A stretch of DNA of 64,000 nucleotides from Arcticibacter tournemirensis (lineage in GTDB: Bacteria > Bacteroidota > Bacteroidia > Sphingobacteriales > Sphingobacteriaceae). The position numbers and the translations under genes are program-made. The notes under the pieces are model-generated. The model did not search any database. It had not been told where the DNA came from and saw nothing but the letters and a program-made list of their open reading frames with translations. The stretch's first letter is position 1, and each line of letters opens with the position of its first letter. Positions 20,348-29,047 of this stretch are shown here, one piece after another. Where the stretch lies: the NCBI RefSeq assembly GCF_006716645.1, contig NZ_VFPL01000001.1, forward strand, positions 4,836,001 to 4,900,000, read 5' to 3'.

Positions 20348-21175
20348 TTAAAATCCTATGCTAAGGCCGAAGGCCATATTTTTAAGTCCTTTTTGAGCAG
20401 GGCTCTTTTCAAACATGTCGTTGAAATAATATTTTGCATATAAGCCAGCGCCACCATATCCTATCCTGGCGAACGCTCCGTATCTGAATTTAGTGAAGTG
20501 ATAATCATCGTTAAACTTCTGTTTTCCGTTTTCGTTACTCTTTTGCTTCACGCGTCCGTTAAGGAGAAAGCCCATATCCGGCCCGGCTATGAAGCGGAAT
20601 TTCTTGCCGCTTTTATCTTCCTTCGTCCTGAACTCAAAGGATAGTGGAATCCGAAGGTAGGTGGAGGAAAAGCGATTCTTACTGAACTGAATATCGGATT
20701 CATCATATTCAAGTACAGGGGCATTTCTTCTCATGGTGATATTGCGCTCTAAACGGAGGTGAGTCCAGTCAACCCCACCTGAGAGATATATTTTAAATGC
20801 ACTGTTGAAGCGATATCCAAACTGAAGAAGATCAAAACCTACATTACTTGTTTTCCAGCCGTCGTATTCCAGGAATTCGTTCTCTGGAGAAAGCGTAAAG
20901 CTTCCGTTATCTATCAACTTAGAAAAACCGATATCAAAGCGGGCAAACGTTAAACCGAAAGACACACCTGAATGTCGCGAACCTTTCGAGCCATCTTCTT
21001 CGCTACGGCTCTCATCACTTTTCCCTATCGAAAGACTAACTTCTGTCTTTTTGCTCTTTGTAACAGTCCGGCTTGTTTTAGTAGAATCAGTAGGGAGGCT
21101 TTTGTTGTAAACTTCATCTGCGTATATAGTGTTAACCGCTGTAAGCACTATAAATAAAATAAATATTCGCTTCAT
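20348..21175 (-). CDS. Outer-membrane beta-barrel protein, hypothetical
   Basis: A 275-residue secreted protein from the ATG at 21175. A signal peptide (MKRIFILFIVLTAVNTIYA) is followed by a Ser/Lys/Glu-rich segment and then alternating amphipathic strands such as VSFGLTFARFDIGFSK, FGYRFNSAFKIYLSGG and YGAFARIGYGGAGLYAKYYF. It ends LKNMAFGLSIGF with a terminal Phe, the usual signal for beta-barrel assembly. It is the last gene of a set with an ECF sigma factor and an anti-sigma-like protein, 10 bases after the latter. A role in envelope homeostasis is inference. Confidence 0.75.
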   Translation of the reverse strand: MKRIFILFIVLTAVNTIYADEVYNKSLPTDSTKTSRTVTKSKKTEVSLSIGKSDESRSEEDGSKGSRHSGVSFGLTFARFDIGFSKLIDNGSFTLSPENEFLEYDGWKTSNVGFDLLQFGYRFNSAFKIYLSGGVDWTHLRLERNITMRRNAPVLEYDESDIQFSKNRFSSTYLRIPLSFEFRTKEDKSGKKFRFIAGPDMGFLLNGRVKQKSNENGKQKFNDDYHFTKFRYGAFARIGYGGAGLYAKYYFNDMFEKSPAQKGLKNMAFGLSIGF

Positions 21176-21185
21176 GATATATTTT

Positions 21186-21968
21186 CTAATTCTGTTTGTC
21201 CTCTGCATTTTTGGTTTTGATCTTAATAAGCCCAAGATTAATACCTGAAATCAACGTTCCTTCGTCGTTCTCTGAAAACTCTATCACCTTATCCTTCCTC
21301 TTATCAACCTTGGCTACAACAAAATTTACAAGATCGCCCATTGACCGGATACCGGATGTTGATCTTTCAGTTTCAGCAACTGCTCTTTCTTTTACTTCAC
21401 TTTCGACGTTTGCTAAAGCAAGTACAGGTTTACCAGTATCGTGCATAACAACGGTTGCAGGCGGAGCTACTGGCGATATCTGGCGATCTTCAACATAAGA
21501 CAATACCTCTGTCTGCACATTGTGTTCAGTTATTTCTGTTTCGTTGACTAACTGTTGTTGTTCGGGCACACGCTTCCGGCTTTTTATTGATTCATAATAT
21601 TCAGCCTGCCGATCATGGTTCATCTTCAGGGATGAAAGTTTTCTAAAAAAGCTCTCTCCTGCTGCTTCCTTCACCCGACTGGGCCGAGATGGTACAACCG
21701 CAGCTTTAGCGACCTGCTCCGGCTCTGTCGTTCCACGTAGCTTTATAGTTTCGGATGGTTTTGAAAACCAGATTGCGGCGCCTATTACAACGACTATACT
21801 GGCAGCTGCCATCCAGGCCGGAGTGAAAAGCGTCTTCTTCTGTGATTGCCTTAAATCTTCGGAAATCCTCCCCCACACCCTGTCAGAAGGCTCTGCCTCA
21901 AATGAACTGAATTTCCCTCGGAATAGTTCGTCAAACTCTTTATCCGACATAGTTTGCATGTTTATCAC
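21186..21968 (-). CDS. Anti-sigma-factor-like membrane protein
   Basis: 260 residues (alternative ATGs at 21959 and 21950). The cytoplasmic N-terminus carries FDELFRGKFSSFEAEPSDRVW, here noted as the FEAEPSDRVW motif I associate with Bacteroidota anti-sigma-like proteins. One membrane span lies at about residues 51-67 (MAAASIVVVIGAAIWF). The periplasmic part is low-complexity, and the C-terminus (SGINLGLIKIKTKNAEDKQN) is amphipathic. The start overlaps the end of the sigma factor gene by about 29 bases, so the two are translationally coupled. An anti-sigma role is inferred from topology and position; no zinc-binding anti-sigma motif is visible. Confidence 0.7.
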   Translation of the reverse strand: MINMQTMSDKEFDELFRGKFSSFEAEPSDRVWGRISEDLRQSQKKTLFTPAWMAAASIVVVIGAAIWFSKPSETIKLRGTTEPEQVAKAAVVPSRPSRVKEAAGESFFRKLSSLKMNHDRQAEYYESIKSRKRVPEQQQLVNETEITEHNVQTEVLSYVEDRQISPVAPPATVVMHDTGKPVLALANVESEVKERAVAETERSTSGIRSMGDLVNFVVAKVDKRKDKVIEFSENDEGTLISGINLGLIKIKTKNAEDKQN

Positions 21969-22509
21969 CCTCCATTTTAACTATTTTTTCTTTCAGGATC
22001 GCCCTGGCACGAGATAACTGCGATTTTGAAGCTCCTTCGGTTATACCTAATTGCTCTGCGATCTCTTTATGTGAATATCCTTCAATAGCATAAAGATTAA
22101 ATACCACCCTGTAGCCGCTCGAAAGATGCTGTATCAGGTTAAGAAGATCCTTCGCTTCGAGTTTGTTCATGTCAAACATGCTCTGTGGGGCATCATACAC
22201 TTCGTCAATATCCACCACGTTTATCATTCTCTGATTTTTCCGGTACACTTCTATTGCCGAGTTTATCATTATACGCCTTATCCAGCCTTCAAATGAACCC
22301 TCTCCGCGAAACTCCTTTACCTTTTGAAACACCTTTACAAAGCCTACCTGTAACATATCTTCTGCCTCAAAGCGATCTTTAGCATAACGCATACAAATAC
22401 CCATCATTTTTGATCCGAGTAATTTATACAACAGCTCCTGGGTCCTTCGCTCTCCACGCCGGCATCCCTCAAGCAGATCGTCTACTGTCACTTTACGACT
22501 TATATTCAT
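21940..22509 (-). CDS. ECF-type RNA polymerase sigma factor
   Basis: A sigma-70 family factor of 189 residues lacking region 1 and most of region 3. Region 2 (about residues 25-95) shows MGICMRYAKDRFEAEDMLQ and the -10 recognition helix FRGEGSFEGWIRRIMINSA. Region 4 (about 125-180) shows LSSGYRVVFNLYAIEGYSHKEIAEQLGITEGASKSQLSRAR (core motifs HKEIAEQLGI and SKSQLSRAR). It is followed by the overlapping anti-sigma-like gene and an outer-membrane protein gene, so it probably regulates an envelope regulon including its own operon. Confidence 0.93.
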   Translation of the reverse strand: MNISRKVTVDDLLEGCRRGERRTQELLYKLLGSKMMGICMRYAKDRFEAEDMLQVGFVKVFQKVKEFRGEGSFEGWIRRIMINSAIEVYRKNQRMINVVDIDEVYDAPQSMFDMNKLEAKDLLNLIQHLSSGYRVVFNLYAIEGYSHKEIAEQLGITEGASKSQLSRARAILKEKIVKMEGDKHANYVG

Positions 22510-22563
22510 ATGCGTTCAGATATAAGATGCCAATAGTGCCTGTTTGGTTGCACGGAAGCTTAA

Positions 22564-23694
22564 TTATTTTCTTTTTATTAATCTGAAGTCCTGTTTGTAG
22601 ACCAGAAAAAGAGAGTGATAGAAATCCATTTGATTTGAGCCGGGGCTTTTGAGATCAAAAACGGGCTCTATCCGAAAGTCGAGGTAAAAATGGGGCACTA
22701 GTTCCTTCTGATAAACATAACGAAGTATCAGCAGTTCACGTTTGTTTTCTGAATATCCCTCCATTCCGATCTTATTGGATACTGATTGATAAATGGGCAT
22801 TCCGGCAGATGAAGCATATTTGTTGCCATTCCAATACGACACAATAAGCGATCCATACCGGCTTTTTACTCCTGCGTTGAGAAACAGGGCTTTGCCGTCA
22901 GCAAACGGATATTGATTAACCGACGAATTATCTTTAAATCCCACAAAATAATTCTCGGTATTGAATTCTGTTATAAAACCTTCCCCTGTACGAAGTTTCA
23001 GTTTAATACCGGTGGAGTAATTCAGCAAGGTTTTTAGCGGCTTATCAATCGTATCAATCTGGCCCCCCTGATGGAATGCTAAAACCTGGAGCGGTAACGA
23101 CAGCTTAATCTTTTCGTTCTGGCGGATCGTAATATCAGCCGAGCCACCGGCAAATAGTTCTTCCTGCTCACCAGAAGGTTTGTAGATCATATTGTTCCAG
23201 TTGATGAAAGCATCGAGAAATAAAGACGGCTTGTTTATTACTACCTGCGTTCCATACTCAACAGGGTTGGCAATTTTTCGTTCGAAATCGTATAATGGTT
23301 CTATGAAACGATGCTGGGCATTCCCTTCAAGCACCCCGTTGATTAAAGCGGTGTTCCCGCTTTGATATTTAATGCTGAACAGTGGATATGTACGATAAAT
23401 ACCATTGCCTCCGAAGTCCTTCCTTAGATGAATTCCGGCCATCACAGACAGCTTTGGATGGGCGTAATATACTAGCTGCGGCTCAAGCTGAGCGCCATAT
23501 AAGGTATAACCATCCTGAAAATCATTAAAAAACTCGTAGTTACGCAGGAAGTTGAAATTATGAATGCTTAAATGCAGCTCTCCCGTTCGAAGACTATCCG
23601 GCCGGATCCGGTATTCAAGGCTATCATTGGGTAATTGAGCTTTTACGAAGAACGCGAAGACTAACGCGACAATTAAAAGAAGATACTTTTTCAT
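22564..23694 (-). CDS. Predicted outer-membrane beta-barrel protein, hypothetical
   Basis: 376 residues with a signal peptide (MKKYLLLIVALVFAFFVKAQ). The mature protein is dominated by amphipathic strands with aromatic girdles, for example GAQLEPQLVYYAHPKLSVMAG, shown here as QLVYYAHPKLSVMAG, and SLIVSYWNGNKYASS. It ends HSLFLVYKQDFRLIKRK. I do not recognise the family; a porin-like barrel fits. It has a near-perfect promoter whose predicted start leaves an untranslated leader of only about 8 bases. It precedes the sigma factor gene by 54 bases but probably forms its own unit. Confidence 0.7.
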   Translation of the reverse strand: MKKYLLLIVALVFAFFVKAQLPNDSLEYRIRPDSLRTGELHLSIHNFNFLRNYEFFNDFQDGYTLYGAQLEPQLVYYAHPKLSVMAGIHLRKDFGGNGIYRTYPLFSIKYQSGNTALINGVLEGNAQHRFIEPLYDFERKIANPVEYGTQVVINKPSLFLDAFINWNNMIYKPSGEQEELFAGGSADITIRQNEKIKLSLPLQVLAFHQGGQIDTIDKPLKTLLNYSTGIKLKLRTGEGFITEFNTENYFVGFKDNSSVNQYPFADGKALFLNAGVKSRYGSLIVSYWNGNKYASSAGMPIYQSVSNKIGMEGYSENKRELLILRYVYQKELVPHFYLDFRIEPVFDLKSPGSNQMDFYHSLFLVYKQDFRLIKRK

Positions 23695-23708
23695 TCCGGC
23701 TTAAAGCA

Positions 23709-23739
23709 CAAACGTACACGATTTAATTAATACACACAA
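23709..23739 (-). promoter_or_regulatory. Consensus Bacteroidota promoter (TTTG-N20-TACGTTTG)
   Basis: Reading the minus strand, TTG (complement of 23737-23739) is followed by 20 bases and a perfect TAnnTTTG box, TACGTTTG (complement of 23709-23716). The expected start is near 23702, giving a very short leader before the ATG at 23694. The -33 part coincides with the end of the structured element upstream. Confidence 0.8.
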
Positions 23740-23925
23740 ACGATCTTTGTTGGTTTCAGTCCCCCCAGCGGTATCAGAGACCTAACCATCATCTGACCAG
23801 GAAGTCACCCGGCTCCTGACACCGTGTTTCTTCCATTGATAAAAACAGGGGTTCGCATCGCCGTTTCCCCATTCAAACCCGACTGAAGGTCGAAGCAGTT
23901 CCGATGGCGATGGCTTGTTGGGAAC
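23735..23925 (-). other. Structured element downstream of hemJ, possible dispersed repeat or RNA
   Basis: About 190 bases of higher GC between hemJ and the barrel gene. On the minus strand CATCGCC pairs with GGCGATG (7 bp) around an inner region, and CAGGA pairs with TCCTG further on. Short frames read peptide-like strings, such as NGETAMRTPVFING and IPLGGLKPTKIVCVY, that I believe recur in tiny hypothetical proteins of Sphingobacteriaceae. That would suggest a dispersed non-coding element rather than a gene. This recognition is from memory and unverified. Confidence 0.45.
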
Positions 23926-23929
23926 CCTA

Positions 23930-24466
23930 TTACTTCTTCAGACGGTAATATTTGTAAATCTTTACTCCCATCATGATAATGAAGATGAAAAGAAAGAGGC
24001 CTATGATGCCGTATATCCAGTTAAGTGCGTTCTTCAGGACAACAACAAAGACAATAGCAACCAGCAGAATGGTGGCAACTTCATTCCAGATGCGCAGCTG
24101 CGTAGAGGTCCATGAAAAGATACCATTCCTGAGCTGGATCATCACATGCTGGCACACGAAATGATAAATGAGCAATCCAACTACGAAGCCCAGTTTCACC
24201 AGCATCCAGTCGGCTTGAAAAAGGTATGGGTTAAGATATAACATCGCGATGCCCGCCAGAACTGTAAGTATCATTGCCGGCACAGTGATAATATTCCACA
24301 AGCGGCTGGCCATAAGGGCAAATTGAGGGAAGAGGATCTTTTGTACATCCTCTTCCCTCTCTCTCGCTTCGATATGATAAATAAAAATCCTGACAATATA
24401 GAATAAGCCAGCCATCCAGCAGACTACAAAAATAATATGGATCGCTTTTATATATAAGTACAGCAC
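23930..24466 (-). CDS. hemJ: HemJ-type protoporphyrinogen IX oxidase (UPF0093/CopD-like)
   Basis: A 178-residue membrane protein with four or five hydrophobic helices. It begins YLYIKAIHIIFVVCWMAGLFYIVR, where the conserved His is in AIHIIFV and Trp-Met-Ala-Gly follows (motif WMAGLFY). RIFIYHIEA, a conserved Arg in ASRLWNIIT, and LKNALNWIYG also fit HemJ. It oxidises protoporphyrinogen IX to protoporphyrin IX, the penultimate heme step. It is 10 bases downstream of hemE at the end of the heme block. Coproporphyrinogen oxidase and ferrochelatase are not in the window. Confidence 0.88.
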   Translation of the reverse strand: MLYLYIKAIHIIFVVCWMAGLFYIVRIFIYHIEAREREEDVQKILFPQFALMASRLWNIITVPAMILTVLAGIAMLYLNPYLFQADWMLVKLGFVVGLLIYHFVCQHVMIQLRNGIFSWTSTQLRIWNEVATILLVAIVFVVVLKNALNWIYGIIGLFLFIFIIMMGVKIYKYYRLKK

Positions 24467-24476
24467 TTCAAGCAGC

Positions 24477-25514
24477 TTATGTAAGTTCGTTTTTAATTAC
24501 GTCTATGGCGTATTTGACATTATCGAAAGGCAAATCAGGCATGATACCATGGCCAAGATTGAAAATAAACCCATTCTCGCCCTTCATGCGCTCATGCAGC
24601 TTCACAATACGGTCTTTAATTACCTTCTTATCTGCATATAAAATATGAGGATCAAGATTCCCCTGTACTGCAATTCCAGCTGGGAGACTTTTCTTAACAT
24701 TCAGGAGGTCGGCGTTCCAGTCTACCGAGATAACATCCGGTTTCGCTTCTGCCATCAGAGGGGCGAATACCGAGCTACCCTTACAGAAAGATATTATGGG
24801 TATGTCCTGCCGGTTTAGACCGGCTATGATCTTCGAAATATACGTATGTGAAAACTCTTTATAGTCGTCCCATGCCAGGGCGCTGGCCCAGCTGTCAAAT
24901 ATCTGCAGAGCATCCACTCCTGCTTCAATCTGAAGGTTCAGATAGCCCGTTGTTACTTCAGCGATCTTAGCTAAAAGCCGGTGAGCCAGTTCGGGCTCAT
25001 TATGAAGCATTAGTTTGGTAAGTTTAAAGTCTTTTGACGAACCACCCTCAACCAGATAGCTCATCACCGTAAAGGGCGAACCCGCGAAACCGATTAAAGG
25101 AATTTTCCCGTCAAGCCTTTGCTGAACGATCTTAATTGCATCCGCAACATACTGAAGTTTCCTGACTACGCCTGTTTCGAGCCTGTCAACATCGTCGCTT
25201 GTTCTTACCGGATTAGAGAAACGCGGTCCCACTCCCTGTGTAAAGCTAAGGTCGCCCCCCATGGCCTCGGCGGTAACCAGGATATCAGAGAAGAGGATAG
25301 CGGCATCTATTCCGAGTAAATCAACAGGCAGCATGGTTACATCTGCAGCTATTTCCGGCGTTTTGCACATCTCCAGAAATGAATACCGGTTTTTTATGTC
25401 CCAGTACTCTTTCATAAATCGTCCGGCCTGACGCATCATCCAAACCGGAGGACGCTCTGTTGGCTGCGAAAAAGCAGCTTTTATAAATAAAGAATCTTGT
25501 TGCTTAGTACTCAC
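24477..25514 (-). CDS. hemE: Uroporphyrinogen decarboxylase
   Basis: Decarboxylates the four acetate side chains of uroporphyrinogen III to give coproporphyrinogen III, in the cytosol. It has 345 residues. The signature PPVWMMRQAGRFMKEY is at residues about 22-37, ILFSDILV follows near 75, GFAGSPFTVMSYLVEGGSSK in the middle, and NLGHGIMPD near the C-terminus. The start codon is GTG at 25514, overlapping the stop of the preceding TPR gene by one base (TAGTG), which indicates translational coupling. Confidence 0.96.
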   Translation of the reverse strand: MSTKQQDSLFIKAAFSQPTERPPVWMMRQAGRFMKEYWDIKNRYSFLEMCKTPEIAADVTMLPVDLLGIDAAILFSDILVTAEAMGGDLSFTQGVGPRFSNPVRTSDDVDRLETGVVRKLQYVADAIKIVQQRLDGKIPLIGFAGSPFTVMSYLVEGGSSKDFKLTKLMLHNEPELAHRLLAKIAEVTTGYLNLQIEAGVDALQIFDSWASALAWDDYKEFSHTYISKIIAGLNRQDIPIISFCKGSSVFAPLMAEAKPDVISVDWNADLLNVKKSLPAGIAVQGNLDPHILYADKKVIKDRIVKLHERMKGENGFIFNLGHGIMPDLPFDNVKYAIDVIKNELT

Positions 25515-26029
25515 TATGGTTTTTGTATTTCTTTTTCTATTCTCTCAATAATACTCTGTATTCTGGCGCTAATCTTAAGATCTTTGGCTATCTCAATATA
25601 AGCTTTGGCCCTATCGTACTCTTTCTTACGAAGATTCAGGTTGGCCAGGTGTACCAGCACGATTCCTTTATCGTTCTCTGAACTTAAAGGAAAGCGGCTC
25701 GCAATCTGAAAATGAAGTTCAGCCTCATTATAATTTTCCCTCTGAAGCTCGATATTGCCGTAAATAAACTCGTAATACCCTCTCCTCGCTTTCCTTAAGT
25801 AATCGGGATTTCTGATCTCCTTTAAAAGCGTTTCAGCCTTTTGATATTCCTTATTTCTGAAAGCTTTTGCTGCCAGAACAACGGTGCCTTCTTTAAAATA
25901 TCCTCTTATCAGAAGAACTATCCCCAGCCCTACCACGGCTGAAACCTCGTAATTCCTTTCATAAAAGGTGTATCCCAGTAAGACAACAGCCACTGCGAGA
26001 ACAGCAAAACGCGTCCTGGTAGTCATCAT
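25514..26029 (-). CDS. Membrane-anchored TPR-like protein
   Basis: 171 residues. Two hydrophobic segments lie near the N-terminus (about 7-22 and 30-43), followed by a helical-repeat region with TPR-like pairs: VVLAAKAFRNKEYQKAETLL, YYEFIYGNIELQRENYNEAE and VLVHLANLNLRKKEYDRAK. A TPR domain facing the cytoplasm is likely, perhaps a scaffold or sensor partner. It is 5 bases after the response regulator gene and overlaps hemE by one base, so it is part of the kinase-regulator-TPR-hemE unit. The specific function is unknown. Confidence 0.75.
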   Translation of the reverse strand: MMTTRTRFAVLAVAVVLLGYTFYERNYEVSAVVGLGIVLLIRGYFKEGTVVLAAKAFRNKEYQKAETLLKEIRNPDYLRKARRGYYEFIYGNIELQRENYNEAELHFQIASRFPLSSENDKGIVLVHLANLNLRKKEYDRAKAYIEIAKDLKISARIQSIIERIEKEIQKP

Positions 26030-26034
26030 ACCTT

Positions 26035-26739
26035 CTACTGGCTGTCGGTAAACTTATATCCGACACCACGGATAGAATGGAAATAGACTGGGTTCTTCTG
26101 ATCGGGCTCAAAATATTTACGGAAGGTAAGAATGAAATTATCTATCGTTCTGGTAGAAGGATAAACATCATAATTCCATACCGTTTCGAGGATCTGCTCA
26201 CGCGACACGGCCTCATTCCGGCGCTCGATAAGCAGCTTCAGCAGCATAGTTTCCTTTTTTGTAAGTGGCGTTACCGATCCATCTTCGTTACGAAGTTCGA
26301 AAGAGTTGAAATAAATGGTTTTACCACCAATCTTGTAGGTGTTTAACTCCTTCTTTTCGTCTCCCGACAGGCCCCTTTTCACAAGGTTATTCACTCGCAA
26401 GATAAGTTCTTCGAGATTAAAGGGCTTCACGAGATAGTCGTCGGCACCTTTCTTCAGACCGGTAACACGGTCTTCGCTGGTATTCTTAGCCGTAAGAAAC
26501 ATGATTGGAACTTCTGTATTCTCCAGCCGGATGGTTTCAGCTACCTGGAAGCCGTCTATTTCAGGAAGCATTACGTCTAGAACGATCAGGTTAAACCGCT
26601 CCTCCTTAAAAACCCGGAGAGCTTTCTTTCCGTCTGTCGCAGTTGTAACTTTGTACCCTTCGAGCTCCAGGTTGAGCTTGATAGCTTCCAGAAGATGTTC
26701 TTCATCTTCTACTAATAAAATACGTTGTTTAGTTGCCAT
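26035..26739 (-). CDS. OmpR-family response regulator
   Basis: Two-component transcription regulator of 234 residues. The receiver domain (1-120) has the acidic pocket VEDEE, the phosphoacceptor D55 in LIVLDVMLPE, Thr in FLTAKN, and Lys in DYLVKPFN. The C-terminal winged helix (about 135-232) contains LTKKETMLLKLLIERRNEAVSREQI (core LTKKETMLLKLL), DNFILTFRKYFE and IRGVGYKF. It overlaps the kinase gene by 11 bases. Its position inside the heme operon suggests heme synthesis or respiration among its targets, which is inference. Confidence 0.95.
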   Translation of the reverse strand: MATKQRILLVEDEEHLLEAIKLNLELEGYKVTTATDGKKALRVFKEERFNLIVLDVMLPEIDGFQVAETIRLENTEVPIMFLTAKNTSEDRVTGLKKGADDYLVKPFNLEELILRVNNLVKRGLSGDEKKELNTYKIGGKTIYFNSFELRNEDGSVTPLTKKETMLLKLLIERRNEAVSREQILETVWNYDVYPSTRTIDNFILTFRKYFEPDQKNPVYFHSIRGVGYKFTDSQ

Positions 26740-27604
26740 ATGTGCTAAAACTTACTTCAAAAATACTTCCTGTAGGCCGGTTATTTTTAACTCTTATCTG
26801 TGCCTGATGCTTATCAAGTACCTGTTTTACAATGTACAAACCCAGACCTGTACCTTTAGTCTTGCGGGTATCTTCACTGCCTACACGGTAAAACTTCTCA
26901 AATATGCGAAGTTTTTCCTCATCCCTTATACCGATCCCCTTATCTGCTACTGTAAAAAGAATCTCCCCCTCTTTTTGATATAAGCCTGCGCTTATTTCTT
27001 CACAAGGAGGGGAATATTTAACGGCGTTTTCAATTAGATTTGATACAACCAGGGTCAAAGCGAACTTATCTCCCGTTATATATATGTCGCGATCAACATT
27101 CGTCTTAATAATCTGTGTACTGCAGCTATGGATCTGCAGACGCCCCGCCACCTTTTCTACAAGCTCCGAAAAGTTGAATTTCTCTTTGGGGAAAGAGTAT
27201 GAATGATTTTCTATACGGGTAGCAATGAGCATGTTTTCTACCAGATCATCCAGTCGTTCGATATCTTTAAGAGAGTTATTTAAGAAAGTGCGTGTCTGCG
27301 ACTTATCCAGATCGCGTTTGAGGATTGTCTGAAGATAAAGCTTTATTGAGGCCAGGGGCGACTTTAGCTCATGTGTTACCGACAGAAGGAAATTCTTCTG
27401 CTGCTCATGAAGTTTGCGTTCCCGCTTTAGTGTCTTCTGCAAAAAGTAGGCCCCGGTAAAGAAAAGGATGAGAAATACCGCTCCCTCGCCCATGATCATA
27501 GCTTTGCGCTCGGGCTGCACCTTTACCAGCAACACCCCCCACCAGATAAGCTCTGCCAGGGCGTATAAAATAAGACCATAAAATATTACAAGCGACTTAT
27601 GCAT
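26729..27604 (-). CDS. Sensor histidine kinase
   Basis: 291 residues. Two membrane helices (about 5-25 and 40-57) have only about 14 residues between them, so there is no periplasmic sensor domain. The HisKA domain has H78 in SVTHELKSPLAS. The ATPase domain shows NLIENAVKYSP (N box), ADKGIGI (G1) and KGTGLGLYIVKQV (G2). A signal sensed within the membrane or through a partner, possibly the adjacent TPR protein, is plausible. It is coupled to hemL by a one-base TGATG overlap and overlaps the response regulator gene. Confidence 0.93.
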   Translation of the reverse strand: MHKSLVIFYGLILYALAELIWWGVLLVKVQPERKAMIMGEGAVFLILFFTGAYFLQKTLKRERKLHEQQKNFLLSVTHELKSPLASIKLYLQTILKRDLDKSQTRTFLNNSLKDIERLDDLVENMLIATRIENHSYSFPKEKFNFSELVEKVAGRLQIHSCSTQIIKTNVDRDIYITGDKFALTLVVSNLIENAVKYSPPCEEISAGLYQKEGEILFTVADKGIGIRDEEKLRIFEKFYRVGSEDTRKTKGTGLGLYIVKQVLDKHQAQIRVKNNRPTGSIFEVSFSTYGN

Positions 27605-28902
27605 CAGGAATAAACAACATCTAAACTTTCAAATATAGCTCTTTTTGCATTCTCCAGAGTATCAACGGTATGCGCAGACGATATAAACCCTACTTCATAG
27701 CCGGAAGGCCCCAGATATATTCCCCGGTTCAGCAGCTCGCGATGAAAGATCTTGAACTTGTCCATACTCAACGGATCTATATCTTCAGCCTTTTGAATAT
27801 TTCTATCAGTGAAGGCAAACCAGAAAAGTGAACCGATAGAGAAAACAGTCAGTTGATATTCTTTGTCGGCAGCATATTGCTGTACAGACGCCACAAAAGC
27901 AGCAGTTTTTTCGTTCAGCTCTTTGTAGAAGCCGGGGCGCAGTAATTCTGATAACTGACCGATCCCCGCAGCCATAGCCACTGGATTTCCCGACAGTGTT
28001 CCGGCCTGGTAAACAGCGCCCTCCGGTGAGATATTGCTCATGATCTCCGCCGACGCCCCGTAGGCGCCTACCGGCATACCACCACCAATAATCTTTCCGT
28101 AGGTTGTAATGTCCGGCTGTATATCATAATACCCCGCAGCGCCTTCAAAGCCAAGGCGGAAACCAGTTATCACCTCGTCAAAAATAAGAAGGGAGCGATT
28201 AGCTGTGCTGAGCTCCCGGAGGAACTGTATGTACTCTTTATTCTGAATGAGCAGCCCGTTATTTGCGGGAACACCTTCAATGATAATGGCAGCGATCTGA
28301 TCGGGAAATTGCTTAAATGCTTGTTCTACTGCTCCCCGATCATTTAAGGGAATAACAATAGTTTCGTCTGCAAATGATTTTGGCACCCCGGCAGATGAAG
28401 TCTCGCCGAAAGTTACCAGTCCCGACCCTGCTTTAACAAGCATAGAGTCAACGTGACCGTGATAGCATCCTTCAAACTTTAAGATCTTATCGCGCTTGGT
28501 ATACCCCCTGGCCAGCCTGATAGCCGACATGACAGCCTCTGTGCCTGAACTAACGAAACGGATCTTTTCAACCTTCCGGTTATGCGTAAGAATAAGCTCC
28601 GCCAGCTCGTTCTCAAGTGCTGTAGGCGCCCCAAAACTCATTCCCTTTTCAACTGCATCTATCACATTCTCACGAACAGAGGGATGATTGTGCCCTAATA
28701 TAAGGGGGCCCCAGGAACAGCAAAAATCAATAAACTTATTTCCATCAGCATCCCACAGGAAACATCCATCTCCTTTTTCTATAAAAAGGGGTGTTCCATA
28801 CACCGATTTGAAAGCTCGTACCGGAGAATTCACTCCCCCCGGAAAAAACCTCTGTGCTTTTTCAAATAATTCGGATGACCGTTCACGTGATATATCGTTC
28901 AT
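27604..28902 (-). CDS. hemL: Glutamate-1-semialdehyde 2,1-aminomutase
   Basis: PLP enzyme converting glutamate-1-semialdehyde to 5-aminolevulinate in the C5 pathway. It has 432 residues. FFPGGVNSPVRAF lies at 19-31, the SSGTEAVMSAIRLARG motif at 118-133, and the PLP lysine is K270 in TYGKIIGGGMPVGAYG. Its partner HemA, glutamyl-tRNA reductase, is upstream in the same block. The stop overlaps the kinase start by one base. Confidence 0.97.
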   Translation of the reverse strand: MNDISRERSSELFEKAQRFFPGGVNSPVRAFKSVYGTPLFIEKGDGCFLWDADGNKFIDFCCSWGPLILGHNHPSVRENVIDAVEKGMSFGAPTALENELAELILTHNRKVEKIRFVSSGTEAVMSAIRLARGYTKRDKILKFEGCYHGHVDSMLVKAGSGLVTFGETSSAGVPKSFADETIVIPLNDRGAVEQAFKQFPDQIAAIIIEGVPANNGLLIQNKEYIQFLRELSTANRSLLIFDEVITGFRLGFEGAAGYYDIQPDITTYGKIIGGGMPVGAYGASAEIMSNISPEGAVYQAGTLSGNPVAMAAGIGQLSELLRPGFYKELNEKTAAFVASVQQYAADKEYQLTVFSIGSLFWFAFTDRNIQKAEDIDPLSMDKFKIFHRELLNRGIYLGPSGYEVGFISSAHTVDTLENAKRAIFESLDVVYS

Positions 28903-28909
28903 TTTATTT

Positions 28910-29045
28910 TGGCTATTAGGTATTAGCAGTTGGCTATTAGCTTTCTATATAACGCCCAATTCTTGATTCTTAATTCTTGTATCTTGATTCTTGATTCTTA
29001 ATCCCGACTCCACTTCCCACATCCTGCAACCCAGAACCCACAACT
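28910..29045. repeat. Quasi-repeat arrays (GGCTATTAG and CTTGATT families) between hemB and hemL
   Basis: Two runs: TTGGCTATTAGGTATTAGCAG-type words at 28911-28941, then CTTGATTCTTAATTCTTGTA-type words at 28961-29001. A C-rich tail with words such as CCCACATCCTGCAACCCAGA and CCCACAACTCAC follows. Units repeat imperfectly every 7-10 bases. No terminator or promoter is apparent in the gap. Confidence 0.75.
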
Positions 29046-29047
29046 CA

